64,000 bases of DNA from Actinopolyspora lacussalsi subsp. righensis. GTDB lineage: Bacteria; Actinomycetota; Actinomycetes; Mycobacteriales; Pseudonocardiaceae. The stretch is taken from the NCBI RefSeq assembly GCF_900116555.1, contig NZ_FPAT01000007.1, positions 124,001-188,000 of the forward strand, written 5' to 3'. Position numbers and translations under genes: made by a program. The notes beneath the pieces are model-generated. The model was given only the letters and a program-made list of their open reading frames with translations, ran no database searches and had not been told where the DNA came from. Positions within the stretch are counted from its first letter, which is position 1. Each line of letters begins with the position of its first letter. Of this stretch, positions 27,882 through 40,303 are shown piece after piece.

Positions 27882-29671
27882 GACTGCTCCTTGAGCCGTT
27901 CGTCCCACGGGCGTGAGTAGCCGTACCGCTCCCTGGCCTCGTCGAGGCGGAGACCGGACGTGACTCCCCGTGCGATCTCGGACTCGGTGCGCTCGACGCG
28001 CTCGGCCCGCTCGACCGTTTCCACGAGGTGCTCGGCGGGAATCCGGAGCGCGCCGTTGTCGTCGGCAACGATCACGTCGCCATGACGGACCGTGGTTCCC
28101 GCGATGTCCACGTCGGCACCCGTGGCGGCCAGTTCCACCCGGTTCTTCCCGCTGACCATGGTCACCCCCGAGCTGAACAGCGGATATCCCAGTTCGTTGA
28201 TCTCCGCGACATCGCGTGCACTGCCGTGCACCACCGTGCCGTGCACACCCCGTCGTTGCGCCACGGTCGTCAACAGGGAACCCCAGTTCGTGCAGGAGGT
28301 GCTGCCCTGGTTATCCAGCACGACGACGCTTCCCGCGGGCACCTCGTCGAGGTAGTTCGCGGCATCGCGGTACTCGGTGTCGTCGGCGTCCACTTCGCGA
28401 TAGGTCACCGTGTAGGCGAGCCCCGCCGCACGGGTGCCGGTGACGCGAGCCGCTATACCTGGTAGGACTCCTCTGACCCCCATGCTGTCCAGGGCATCGG
28501 AGACAGCGGCGGTGTCGAGTGCGCCCAGCCGTTCGAGCAGTTCGTTCTCGGGATCGGCACCGTGCTTCCGCTTCGTCCACCGGAACGGCCGCAGCTGTTC
28601 GACGAGCTCTGCACCCGCCTGCTCGGTCGTGGCGGTTCCACCGAGATCGTAGGTGACCGCCCGGCGCGAACGAACGGCACGAGTGACCGCGTCTGCCATG
28701 TCCCCCGCGGCAACCGGCATGTCCACATGACGGAGCAGTTGCGCGAGGGCCAGGACCGTCCCGGTCGGGTTGGCGCGGCTATCGCCCGCCATGCCCGGTG
28801 CGCTTCCGTGCACCGGTTCGAAGTAGCTTCCCCGGTCGCCGATGTTCCCACTGCCCGCCAACCCCAGGCCGCCCATGACACCGGCACCCAGGTCCGAGAG
28901 GATGTCGCCGAACATGTTCTCCGCCACCAGAACCTGGAACCGTTCCGGCCTGCGAACCATCCAGAGGGCCACCGCGTCGACGTTGAGGATCTCGGTTTCG
29001 ATCTCGGGGTACTCCTCGGCGTGCGATTCGAGACGCTCGCGCAGGAAATTACCGCTCTGACGCAGCACGTTGGGCTTGTCGACCAACGTGAGCCGCCGAC
29101 GTCCCTGAGCGCGTGCGTGTTCGAAACCGAAACGCAGTATCCGATCGATGCCGTGACGAGTCTGTAATCGTAGCGTAGCGCTGGTGTTCCTCCTGCCCGA
29201 GACCGAGGCGTTGGGATGATCTCCCACTACCGCCCACAGTGATTCGTCAAGGCCGTGGAAGTCTAGGCCCGCGTAGAGGCCCTCGGTGTTCTCCCTGATG
29301 ACCGTGAAGTCGAAGCGTCCTTCGGCGAGGTCGGTCACGGGGCGGACATTGGCGTACAGCCCCAGCCGTTGTCGCAGCTGGACCACCGGTGAGACGAAGG
29401 TGTGGCCGGTTCCCCGCAGCGCGGGGGACAGCTCGGCGTCCGCTTCTCGCGCGGGTTTACTGGTTATGGCACCGAGCAGGCAGGTGTCGGTCTCCTCCAG
29501 GAGTTTCCAGGTGCGTTCCGGAACCGGATCTCCCTCCTCCTGCCAGAACTTCCAGCCGATGTCGCCGAAACGGACTTCCAACGGCAGGTCCAGTTTGTCC
29601 AGTACGTCCAGCGCGGCGTCGGTGACCTCGGGGCCGATGCCGTCTCCGGGCAGAACCGCGATGCTCGTCAT
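27878..29671 (-). CDS. Fusion: IPMDH/tartrate-type dehydrogenase + RraA-family aldolase
   Basis: Single protein of 597 residues. Residues 1-355 are a beta-decarboxylating dehydrogenase ([10 protein letters not shown], the substrate loop [54 protein letters not shown]), close to tartrate/D-malate/isopropylmalate dehydrogenases. Residues about 370-560 are an RraA-fold domain ([30 protein letters not shown]), as in 4-hydroxy-4-methyl-2-oxoglutarate aldolases. The linker [19 protein letters not shown] reads straight through. Starts with ATGA overlap and AAGGAG inside the previous gene. Each domain is of full length. Fusing a dehydrogenase/decarboxylase to a retro-aldolase suggests channelling of a 2-oxo acid. 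Confidence 0.9.
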   Translation of the reverse strand: MTSIAVLPGDGIGPEVTDAALDVLDKLDLPLEVRFGDIGWKFWQEEGDPVPERTWKLLEETDTCLLGAITSKPAREADAELSPALRGTGHTFVSPVVQLRQRLGLYANVRPVTDLAEGRFDFTVIRENTEGLYAGLDFHGLDESLWAVVGDHPNASVSGRRNTSATLRLQTRHGIDRILRFGFEHARAQGRRRLTLVDKPNVLRQSGNFLRERLESHAEEYPEIETEILNVDAVALWMVRRPERFQVLVAENMFGDILSDLGAGVMGGLGLAGSGNIGDRGSYFEPVHGSAPGMAGDSRANPTGTVLALAQLLRHVDMPVAAGDMADAVTRAVRSRRAVTYDLGGTATTEQAGAELVEQLRPFRWTKRKHGADPENELLERLGALDTAAVSDALDSMGVRGVLPGIAARVTGTRAAGLAYTVTYREVDADDTEYRDAANYLDEVPAGSVVVLDNQGSTSCTNWGSLLTTVAQRRGVHGTVVHGSARDVAEINELGYPLFSSGVTMVSGKNRVELAATGADVDIAGTTVRHGDVIVADDNGALRIPAEHLVETVERAERVERTESEIARGVTSGLRLDEARERYGYSRPWDERLKEQS

Positions 29672-30441
29672 CGTTGGATCTCCTTTCGGAGGAAGCCTCG
29701 AACGGTCGCGGCGACCTCGGCCTCCCCGTCGATGTGGGGGCGCATGCCGGCTCCGCGCACCGTGTGCACTCGGTGGTGCTCGGCGGCGGCTGTGTGCACT
29801 GTCGAAACGAGTCGAGAGGCACCTCCGACGATGTTGAGCAGCGCTCCGGGGTGCCTTCGCACAGCACGGGTCACGTCGAGGCGACGCAGCATTCGCATGC
29901 CGACTGCCAGACGGTTCCCGGCAGAGCTCGGATGGTGGAGTAAACGACTCTCAGCCGAGTCCTCCGGTTCGACGTCTCGCGGGAGCACCGCACGCGCCAG
30001 TGCCGCGAGGCTCTCGTGGGGGTGGCCGGCCTCGGCCGGTTCGGCTATCGTCGCCAGCCGTCGTTCCAGGGTGGCGTCGGTCCGCGCGGGACCGGACACC
30101 AGCAGAACGCCGGTGCTCGGTGGCAGGTGTGGGAGCAGATACTGTGCGACTGCTCCGCCCAGGGCGTTGCCGCAGACCAGATCGAGGTGCCCTAGGCGGG
30201 GGAGCCACGCCGACCAGTGTTCCGCCAGCGCGGCGAGCGTGGCGGTGGAGTCGTCCAGCATGCTCAACGTGTCCACCACGAAGACCCGCATTCCGGCTTC
30301 GTTGAGCAGACGGGTCACTGGTTCGAAGAACGCACCTCCTTCCCACTCGGGCAGGACGGGACTGAATACCAGTGCTTGTCGCGCGGTGGCGTCCGCGGGT
30401 AGGAAGGCCGCCACCGACACGTCCCGTTCCTGCGTGCTCAC
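29668..30441 (-). CDS. Alpha/beta-hydrolase-like protein lacking the catalytic Ser
   Basis: Protein of 257 residues. The fold is suggested by the strand-turn-helix LDLVCGNALGGAVAQYLLP, the place of the usual G-x-S-x-G; here the nucleophile position is Ala (GNALG). The His region GMRPHIDGEAEV near residue 235 is where a catalytic His is expected. Without Ser it may be a non-hydrolytic C-C bond enzyme or a binding protein. GTG start, 4-nt overlaps with both neighbours, so expression is tightly coupled. Confidence 0.72.
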   Translation of the reverse strand: MSTQERDVSVAAFLPADATARQALVFSPVLPEWEGGAFFEPVTRLLNEAGMRVFVVDTLSMLDDSTATLAALAEHWSAWLPRLGHLDLVCGNALGGAVAQYLLPHLPPSTGVLLVSGPARTDATLERRLATIAEPAEAGHPHESLAALARAVLPRDVEPEDSAESRLLHHPSSAGNRLAVGMRMLRRLDVTRAVRRHPGALLNIVGGASRLVSTVHTAAAEHHRVHTVRGAGMRPHIDGEAEVAATVRGFLRKEIQR

Positions 30442-31370
30442 GAAGCGGCCGCCAGACCGCGGGCCTTCACGAGCCCTTCACGCGCGTCCCCCAGGATGTT
30501 TCTGCGGTGCTCGACCGGCAGGTCATAGCGGCCGAGCACCAGATCCGGCACGGAGAGCGAAGGAGTCGCTTCCGGCACCTTGGCCAACAACAATTCGGCG
30601 AGTTCGAGCGCTGGGGCTAGCTGGAGGTGGGAACAGGTGCCGGGGGAGGACCGGTCGAGGTGTGCCAACCACTGTTCCGCGATCAGGTTCCCCGGGCCCT
30701 TGCCCATGCCCTGGATCGACGAGTCCATCCAGACGGCACCGTGATCGGCTGCCGCGATGGCATTGCTCAGCGCCAGCCCGAGGTTGTTGTGCGCGTGCAG
30801 CCCAACGTCACCACCGGTGATGCTCCTGGTCAGCGTCACCAGCTCCGCTGCTTCCATAGGGGACAGGCTTCCGTTGGAGTCGGCCAGGTAGACGACGTCC
30901 GCCGCCGCGTCCGCGCACGCCGCGGCCAGGTCCGCGAGCCGGCGAGCGGACAGTTGACTGACCCTGGCGAAGTTCACTCCTACGGTGAAGCCGATCTCCC
31001 GTGCTCGGCGTACGTGGCGAAGCCCCGGCTCCGGCTCGTCGGGAGGGACGATGATGCGGACCAGTCGGGCTCCCGCCGCGTACATCTCGGTCAGGTCGGC
31101 TGCTGTGATGTTCTTCGGATGCAGGATGATCGCCACGTGCTCCGGGCCGATCTCCCTTGCCATGCTGCGGATGTATTCGTTTTCCCCCCTTCCGGTCAGT
31201 CCGATGTTCGGAATCGGTTTGAATGATCCGTTTCGGTAAGCGATCTCGACCCAGTCGAAACCGGACTCAACGCTGAGACGTGCGTGTTCCAGGGCGTAGT
31301 CCAGTGGGAAGGCGAAACCGTTGCGGTAGCCGCCGTCGCGGAGGGTGACGTCGATGTTGATGAAGCTCAT
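30438..31370 (-). CDS. DRE-TIM metallolyase (HMGL-like aldolase)
   Basis: Aldolase-like protein of 310 residues. The family motif is DVTLRDGGYRNGF at residues 7-19, and the metal-binding HAHNNLGLALSNAI is near 190. Both are intact, as in 4-hydroxy-2-oxovalerate aldolases and HMG-CoA lyases. It also has VYLADSNGSLSPMEA. The likely reaction is retro-aldol cleavage or condensation using a divalent metal. No acetaldehyde dehydrogenase partner is next to it, so it is not an ordinary meta-cleavage pair. Confidence 0.88.
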   Translation of the reverse strand: MSFINIDVTLRDGGYRNGFAFPLDYALEHARLSVESGFDWVEIAYRNGSFKPIPNIGLTGRGENEYIRSMAREIGPEHVAIILHPKNITAADLTEMYAAGARLVRIIVPPDEPEPGLRHVRRAREIGFTVGVNFARVSQLSARRLADLAAACADAAADVVYLADSNGSLSPMEAAELVTLTRSITGGDVGLHAHNNLGLALSNAIAAADHGAVWMDSSIQGMGKGPGNLIAEQWLAHLDRSSPGTCSHLQLAPALELAELLLAKVPEATPSLSVPDLVLGRYDLPVEHRRNILGDAREGLVKARGLAAAS

Positions 31371-31412
31371 TTCCGGAACCTTTCGGTGTGTCCTCGTCGG
31401 GACTGCTGTGGA

Positions 31413-32837
31413 TTACCGAGCGAACCCCGCGGCGTGATGAGCCGCACGCCTACCGAAGATCAACGAACGTAATACCGAGGTGGCGGGTGGGTAGGCGTGG
31501 TAGAACAGCCCGGTCGCCTCGCCGGCGGCGTACAGACCGGGTATGGCGGTCGTGGAGGGTGTGACCACACGCGCCGACGTGTCGGTGCGGACGCCGCCGT
31601 AGGTGAAGCACACGGCAGCGGTGATGGGAATGCCGATGAAGGGTGCCGTGTCGAGCGGGATCGCCCAGTTCGACTTGTCGGGTTCCAGACCGGTTGTGTG
31701 TTTGGCATCGAAACCGAAGGGGCCGAACTCACCGGGCCGGATCGCCGCGTTGAACTCAGCGACCGCCTTGTCCAGTCCTCCCGGATCGACGCCGAGCTTG
31801 TCCGCCAACTCCTCGATCGTGTCCGCCTGTTCCGGAGGGACATCGCTGAGCAGCGAATTCATGATTCCGGGGATGGACAGGGTCTTCGCGTCCGCGATCC
31901 AGTACGCTTCTTGGTTCTGGTTGCGCCAGACTTCGTAACCGACGTGCTCGAAAGTGTTGTCCCAGGTGTTCTGCCCCTCGTCGAAAAAGCGTTCCAGCTT
32001 GCCGTTGAGGAAGATCCCGTAGCTGAAGCCGTACAGCACCGCGTCCGCCGCGTCGGTGCGACGGTCCACGGGCTCGGCGTGGATCATGTCGAACTGACCC
32101 GCCGTGTCGGCGCCCAGTTCCGACGTCATGCGCAGGGCGTCCCCACGGTTGTTGCCGACGCCGGGAGCTATGAGCGGTAGGTCGCAGGCCCCGGCCCCCG
32201 CGTACCGCGCGAGCATCTCTGCGTTTCCCTCGAAACCACCGCAGGCCAACACCACCGCCGTGCCGCGAAGTCGTCGCAGACGCCCGTCGGAACCACGAGC
32301 CAGGACGCTGTTCACGTCGCCGTTGTCGTCGAGGCCGAGGCGAAAGGCTTCGGTCTCGTAGTGGACATCGACCCTCGGATCCGCTTCCAGCTCGTTTCCC
32401 AGGTTCTCGACGATCGAGGCACCGCCCCCGTCCGGGCTCGCGGGCGCTGACATGCCCGGTTGACCGCCGTGGAAGGTGTGCGGCAGGGGAAAGTCGTCGA
32501 ATCGGATCCGCACACCGTGTCGTTCGAGGAACCGGAGGGTTTCCGGTGTCTGCTGTTCCAGCGTGCGGCAGTACTCCTCATCGGCCAGCCCACCGGATAC
32601 TCGGCGCATGTGATCGACCCAGTCGGTATCCAGATTTCGTTGCTCGTCCACCCGGAGGAAAGCCCCGGTCCATCGAGTGGCACCACCGCGTTCCGCACGC
32701 GGTGCCCGTTCCAACACCGCGATGCGCGCGGGGCGCTCCCAGTTCTCGGAGGCTTCGGCGTAACTCAGGGCAGCGGACAGGCCAGCTGCGCCGAATCCCA
32801 CGACGATGAAGTCGTAATCTTGTGATTCGGGATCCAT
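31413..32837 (-). CDS. FAD-dependent dehydrogenase, tricarballylate dehydrogenase/fumarate reductase type
   Basis: Flavoprotein of 474 residues. Dinucleotide motif VVGFGAAGLSAALS at residues 12-25, second FAD motif VVLACGGFEGNAEML near 195, and the C-terminal FAD motif GGVRTDTSARVV then GLYAAGEATG near 440. This is the FAD_binding_2 architecture of TcuA, fumarate reductase and 3-oxosteroid dehydrogenases. No signal peptide, heme motif or FMN motif, so a cytosolic dehydrogenase. AGGAG precedes the ATG. Confidence 0.9.
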   Translation of the reverse strand: MDPESQDYDFIVVGFGAAGLSAALSYAEASENWERPARIAVLERAPRAERGGATRWTGAFLRVDEQRNLDTDWVDHMRRVSGGLADEEYCRTLEQQTPETLRFLERHGVRIRFDDFPLPHTFHGGQPGMSAPASPDGGGASIVENLGNELEADPRVDVHYETEAFRLGLDDNGDVNSVLARGSDGRLRRLRGTAVVLACGGFEGNAEMLARYAGAGACDLPLIAPGVGNNRGDALRMTSELGADTAGQFDMIHAEPVDRRTDAADAVLYGFSYGIFLNGKLERFFDEGQNTWDNTFEHVGYEVWRNQNQEAYWIADAKTLSIPGIMNSLLSDVPPEQADTIEELADKLGVDPGGLDKAVAEFNAAIRPGEFGPFGFDAKHTTGLEPDKSNWAIPLDTAPFIGIPITAAVCFTYGGVRTDTSARVVTPSTTAIPGLYAAGEATGLFYHAYPPATSVLRSLIFGRRAAHHAAGFAR

Positions 32838-32864
32838 GTTCTGTCTCCTGGTTCGTTCCGGGGA

Positions 32865-33452
32865 TCAGTTGCGCGGAGAGATTATTCGGCTGGTGCGGTA
32901 GAGCCGGAATTTCGCGTGGTTCGTGGTCTCGGCGAACACGCCGTATCGGCGACGGAACTCCGGATCGTCGAATATGGCGTCGAAGTGTGGCTTGCTCGAC
33001 CACATCGCGAAGTTGACGATCGCGTCTCCGTCGAGGCTGGTCAGCAATCGTGAGCCCTGGAACCCTGGCGCGTGCGAGACGTGGTCGACGGTCTTCGCCA
33101 GTGCCTCCACCGATTCCTCGGCGTCGTCGGTGGTCGCGACATTGATCAGTAGTACCTGTTCGTTCATGCCGGTGGCCGTGATCACGCCGGGACTGGCGTA
33201 GCGGCCGTCGAAGGATGTCCACTCGTAGGTGGCTACATCGTGCTGGTGCCACGGGTCGTCCTCGATGAGCCGCCGCACCCCTTCGTCGGACAGATCCGCG
33301 GTTACTACCGTGCCGCCGCCGTTCACGGCGGGGCCTGCCAGCAGGATGAGTCCCGCGTCGCAGTTGCGGCGTACCCACTCTCGGTGTGCTTCCAGATGTC
33401 GGGCGACGAGTTCGTCCGATGCCGTGATGCTCAGTCTCAGAACGTGGATCAT
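32865..33452 (-). CDS. YciI-like + antibiotic biosynthesis monooxygenase (ABM) domain fusion
   Basis: Protein of 195 residues made of two ferredoxin-like alpha/beta domains. Residues 1-90 are YciI-like (HLEAHREWVRRNCDAGLILLAGP, and DDPWHQHDVATYE). Residues about 95-190 are ABM-like (LLINVATTDDAEESVEALAKT, APGFQGSRLL, NFAMWSS). Either domain may isomerise or oxidise a small ring intermediate. The fusion is unusual. 27 nt before the next gene. Confidence 0.72.
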   Translation of the reverse strand: MIHVLRLSITASDELVARHLEAHREWVRRNCDAGLILLAGPAVNGGGTVVTADLSDEGVRRLIEDDPWHQHDVATYEWTSFDGRYASPGVITATGMNEQVLLINVATTDDAEESVEALAKTVDHVSHAPGFQGSRLLTSLDGDAIVNFAMWSSKPHFDAIFDDPEFRRRYGVFAETTNHAKFRLYRTSRIISPRN

Positions 33453-33492
33453 GTTTTCTCTCCTCGATGTGCCGATGCGGGAACGGAACTGT

Positions 33493-34485
33493 TCAGACCC
33501 GCGAACCGGCGTCGACCAGCCGGTTGAGACGCGAGGCGACCTGCTCGGCCTCCGTGACTGTTTCGTGCACGATTTCGGCGGCCGGTCGGATCTCGTTCAC
33601 CAGATCCAGCACCTCGCCGGCGAACATGGCCCGCTGTGTGGTGTCGTCGGCCACGACGGCTGCGGTCCAGGTCGGTTCCACTTCGTGGCGGACCGCCTCG
33701 AGTTCGTCGTCCCGTCCGTTCCAGGTTCGGGTGAAGTCGTTTTCCACGGCCCGTGCCTGATACATCCCGTCCCAGGGGATTCCCCGCAGCACGTCGAAAG
33801 AGCGGGTGTTGACGGTCTCCGAGGTGCCGCTGCCCACCAGGGTGCTCCGAAAACCGGGGGTGGACAGCGATTCCTGAGCCGCGGCGAATCGAGTGCCCAT
33901 CATGACGCCGTCGGCTCCCAGGGCCAGAGCTGCCGCGAGCCCGCGACCGTCCGCGATACCGCCGGCCGCTATCACCGGAATGCTCTCGGAGCACGCTTCG
34001 ACGACGGCGGGAATCAGCGGAAGCGTCGCTTGTGACTTGTGGTGCCCTCCGGCTTCGGCGCCCTGGACGATCAGCATGGTTGCGCCGGACTCCACCGCGA
34101 TCCTGGCCTGTGCCACGTCGTGCACCTGCACCGGCACGTGTGCCCCGGCCGAACGTGCCGAAGAGACATACCTGCTCACCTGGTCCGGGTCACCGAATGA
34201 CAGCGCCACCACGGGTGGCGCATAGGACATCACTCGCTCCCACAGACCGGGCCGCTCGTCGAAAGTGAACATCACGCAGCCGACACCCCACATACCGTCG
34301 AACTCCGCTGTGCGCGCGACGTGCTCGTCGATGAAACCGGCGTCTCCGTAGCTGACACCCACGAGTCCCAGCCCCCCAGCGGTAGACACCTCGGTGGCCA
34401 GGTGACTCCCTGCCACCGAGCCCATGGGTGCGCTGACCACCGGATGCTCGATCCCGAGCAATTCGGTCATTTTTGTCCGAATCAC
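33493..34485 (-). CDS. Nitronate monooxygenase-like FMN protein
   Basis: FMN TIM-barrel protein of 330 residues. Features are PVVSAPMGSVAG near the N-terminus, VQGAEAGGHHKS with the conserved His, and the phosphate-binding AAGGIADGRGLAAALALGADGVMMGTRF. The start is GTG at 34485 with GGAG five bases before; ATG at 34470 is possible. In this context it may oxidise an enolate-like intermediate rather than a nitronate. First gene of the operon. Confidence 0.88.
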   Translation of the reverse strand: MIRTKMTELLGIEHPVVSAPMGSVAGSHLATEVSTAGGLGLVGVSYGDAGFIDEHVARTAEFDGMWGVGCVMFTFDERPGLWERVMSYAPPVVALSFGDPDQVSRYVSSARSAGAHVPVQVHDVAQARIAVESGATMLIVQGAEAGGHHKSQATLPLIPAVVEACSESIPVIAAGGIADGRGLAAALALGADGVMMGTRFAAAQESLSTPGFRSTLVGSGTSETVNTRSFDVLRGIPWDGMYQARAVENDFTRTWNGRDDELEAVRHEVEPTWTAAVVADDTTQRAMFAGEVLDLVNEIRPAAEIVHETVTEAEQVASRLNRLVDAGSRV

Positions 34486-36634
<2,149 letters not shown>

Positions 36635-37353
36635 GCGTCCGTCGTGCAACCAACCGTGTCGAGGGCGGTGCTTCCCGCTGAGGCTCGCGGCTCTCGTACC
36701 CGTGCCGAGCCGGTCGGCTTCGTGACGGAGTCCCGATCGGCTCGGCACGACGGGGGCGCTGAGCGGGCTTCTCGGTGTGAGGACGAGTCCCGAAACGGAT
36801 CTCGCCCGAGTTCGCCCGTCGGGCGGTTGACCGCTGGTGCTTCCGGGGCGATCCGGGAAGTCGTTTTCGCGGGACTGTTGACAGCGATCGGCACTTCGTG
36901 GAACTTGTATCCCCGATGGCTTCGAACTTTGTTCGGTATCACGAACAAGGATTTCGGGGTTGTCGCGGCGACTCCGTGGGCGAAGGTCACGAGGAGGGTT
37001 CCATGTGAGCGGGATTCCGGCTTTCCGGTGACACGTGCTCTCCGGTGTTTCACGGCCGGAGGTGTCGGAAGAAGATCGACTGCTCCCGCGGTTCTCCGGT
37101 CGATTCCGAGGCCGGTGTCCGCTTTCTTCGCAGTTCTCCGTTGTCCGCTTCTTCTTGGTGCGTGGCAATTATGGGAGCGCTCCCATAAAACGGGACAGCG
37201 AGCCGATATCACCGGACAGGAGTGCCACAGCGGTGTCTTCGATTCGTACGCGTTCACGGAGTTGAACCGGGAGCCGAAGTGCTCCGGTTCGAGCTCTCCC
37301 GAGGAACTCGCCCACTCGATCCCGGCAAACGCTTCCGTCAGGAGGAGACCACA
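36635..37353. other. Intergenic region with GH62 promoter
   Basis: About 720 bases with no supported gene. The last 190 bases include the CebR-type palindrome and the strong ribosome site of the GH62 gene. No other repeats are evident. Confidence 0.55.
37169..37188. promoter_or_regulatory. CebR-type operator (perfect 20-bp palindrome)
   Basis: TTATGGGAGCGCTCCCATAA is a perfect palindrome whose core TGGGAGCGCTCCCA is the sequence known as the binding site of the LacI-family repressor CebR (cellulose/cellobiose response) in Streptomyces. It lies 165-185 bp before the GH62 start. Confidence 0.85.
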
Positions 37354-38427
37354 GTGCGATGCTCACGCTGGTTCGCGGTGCTTGCCGCCGCGATGCTCGC
37401 GGCGGGCGGGATGTCCGCCGGTTACGCGGACACGACCGCGAGCGCGGACACGACCGCGAACACCACGGCTGATCTGCCCTCGAACTTCCAGTGGACCTCG
37501 ACCGGCCCGTTGATCGGCCCCAAACCCGACGCGAACCACGACGCGGTCTCCTTCAAGGACCCGTCGGTGGTGCGCTACGACGGCGAGTGGTTGGTGTACG
37601 GGACGACCGCGAGCGAGTCGGGCGGTTGGAACCTGGTCTACACCCACTTCAGCGACTGGTCGCAGGCATCCTCGGCCCCGCACTACTACCTCGACCAGTC
37701 CGACATCGGCTCCGGATACCGTGCCGCACCGCAGGTGTTCTACTTCGAGCCCCAGGACAAGTGGTACCTGGTCTACCAGACCGGTGTGCCTTCCTACTCC
37801 ACCACGGACGATCCCAGTGATCCGAGTTCCTGGTCCGAGCCGAGGAACCTCATGGACAGCATGCCGGACATCGTTTCCGACAACATCGGTGACGGGCACT
37901 GGGTGGACTTCTGGGTCACCTGCGACTCGGCCATGTGCTACCTGTTCTCCTCCGACGACAACGGTCACCTCTACCGTGCGGAGACCACGATCGGACAGTT
38001 CCCCTACGGCTTCGGCGATACCGAGATCGCCGTGTGGGACACCCCCGAGGACCTGTTCGAGGCGAGCAACGTCTACAAGGTGGCGGGAACCGGCAAGTAC
38101 CTGCTGCTGGTGGAGGCCATCGGCAGCGACGGCCATCGCTGGTTCCGCTCCTGGACCTCCGACAGCATCGACGGCTTCTGGAGCAGGCTGGCCGACACCG
38201 AGCGGAACCCGTTCGCCCGATCGAACAACGTCACCTTCCCCGGTGGCGAGTGGACGGCCGACATCAGCCACGGTGAGCTGATCCGATCCGGTGTCGACCA
38301 GAACATGACGATCGACCCCTGCCGGCTCCAGTTCCTCTACCAGGGCAAGGATCCGGACGCGGGCGGTGAGTACTCCCAGCTCCCGTACGAGCTCGGGCTG
38401 CTGACCCAGACCAACTCCTCCTGCTGA
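37354..38427 (+). CDS. Secreted GH62 alpha-L-arabinofuranosidase
   Basis: Secreted enzyme of 357 residues that removes arabinose side chains from xylan. GTG start with GGAGGAG upstream. A Sec signal peptide ends about residue 26-30. The mature part begins with a short Thr/Ala-rich stretch, then the five-bladed propeller: LPSNFQWTSTGPLIGPK, DPSVVRYDGEWLVYGTT with the catalytic Asp, APQVFYFEPQDKWYLVYQTG, and TEIAVWDTPEDLFEASNVYKV. No carbohydrate-binding module is present. The operator upstream indicates induction by plant cell-wall sugars. Confidence 0.94.
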   Translation: MRCSRWFAVLAAAMLAAGGMSAGYADTTASADTTANTTADLPSNFQWTSTGPLIGPKPDANHDAVSFKDPSVVRYDGEWLVYGTTASESGGWNLVYTHFSDWSQASSAPHYYLDQSDIGSGYRAAPQVFYFEPQDKWYLVYQTGVPSYSTTDDPSDPSSWSEPRNLMDSMPDIVSDNIGDGHWVDFWVTCDSAMCYLFSSDDNGHLYRAETTIGQFPYGFGDTEIAVWDTPEDLFEASNVYKVAGTGKYLLLVEAIGSDGHRWFRSWTSDSIDGFWSRLADTERNPFARSNNVTFPGGEWTADISHGELIRSGVDQNMTIDPCRLQFLYQGKDPDAGGEYSQLPYELGLLTQTNSSC

Positions 38428-38855
38428 CAGAAGTTCGTCGGCTCGGTTCTCTCCCGCGCCGCTCGTTGGAACGTTTCGGGGCTCTCGCCCGCGGCGGCCC
38501 GGTGTCGAGCAGTGGCCACACCACACCGGGCCGTCCGCGAGAGCCGCGCGGGAGAACTCGCGGGTGGGCGGACAGCGAACCACCACCCGCTCTCCTGGAA
38601 GCGCGGTTCCGCCGGCGCCCGCTCCGCTGTGAAATACGTTGAGGGCTCCGGTAGGTCCTTTTGTCCGATTCGGTACTCCCCTCGGCGTAGCGAGCATTAC
38701 GACATACGGGCATGTTTCCTGCTGTGCGATGCGTAAATACCCGATCGCACCCTGTCCGGAGCCGTTCCGGCGTGTAAGGATCCTCGCCGGAAAACTCGGG
38801 ATCTTCCGGCTCGCCCGGCGAGTCCTGAGTTGGGGTTTTCAGGGAGGTTGACCGA
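38428..38855. other. Intergenic region, no gene seen
   Basis: Between GH62 and the LVIVD gene. The last 20 bases carry AGGGAGG for the downstream gene. A weak inverted repeat lies at about 38780-38825. Nothing else is supported. Confidence 0.5.
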
Positions 38856-40238
<1,383 letters not shown>

Positions 40239-40303
40239 TCCGTCCTGCCGCCGGGTCCGGTCGCCACCGGGCCCGGCGCGGGCCGTTCGGAAGGGAGCAG
40301 GCG

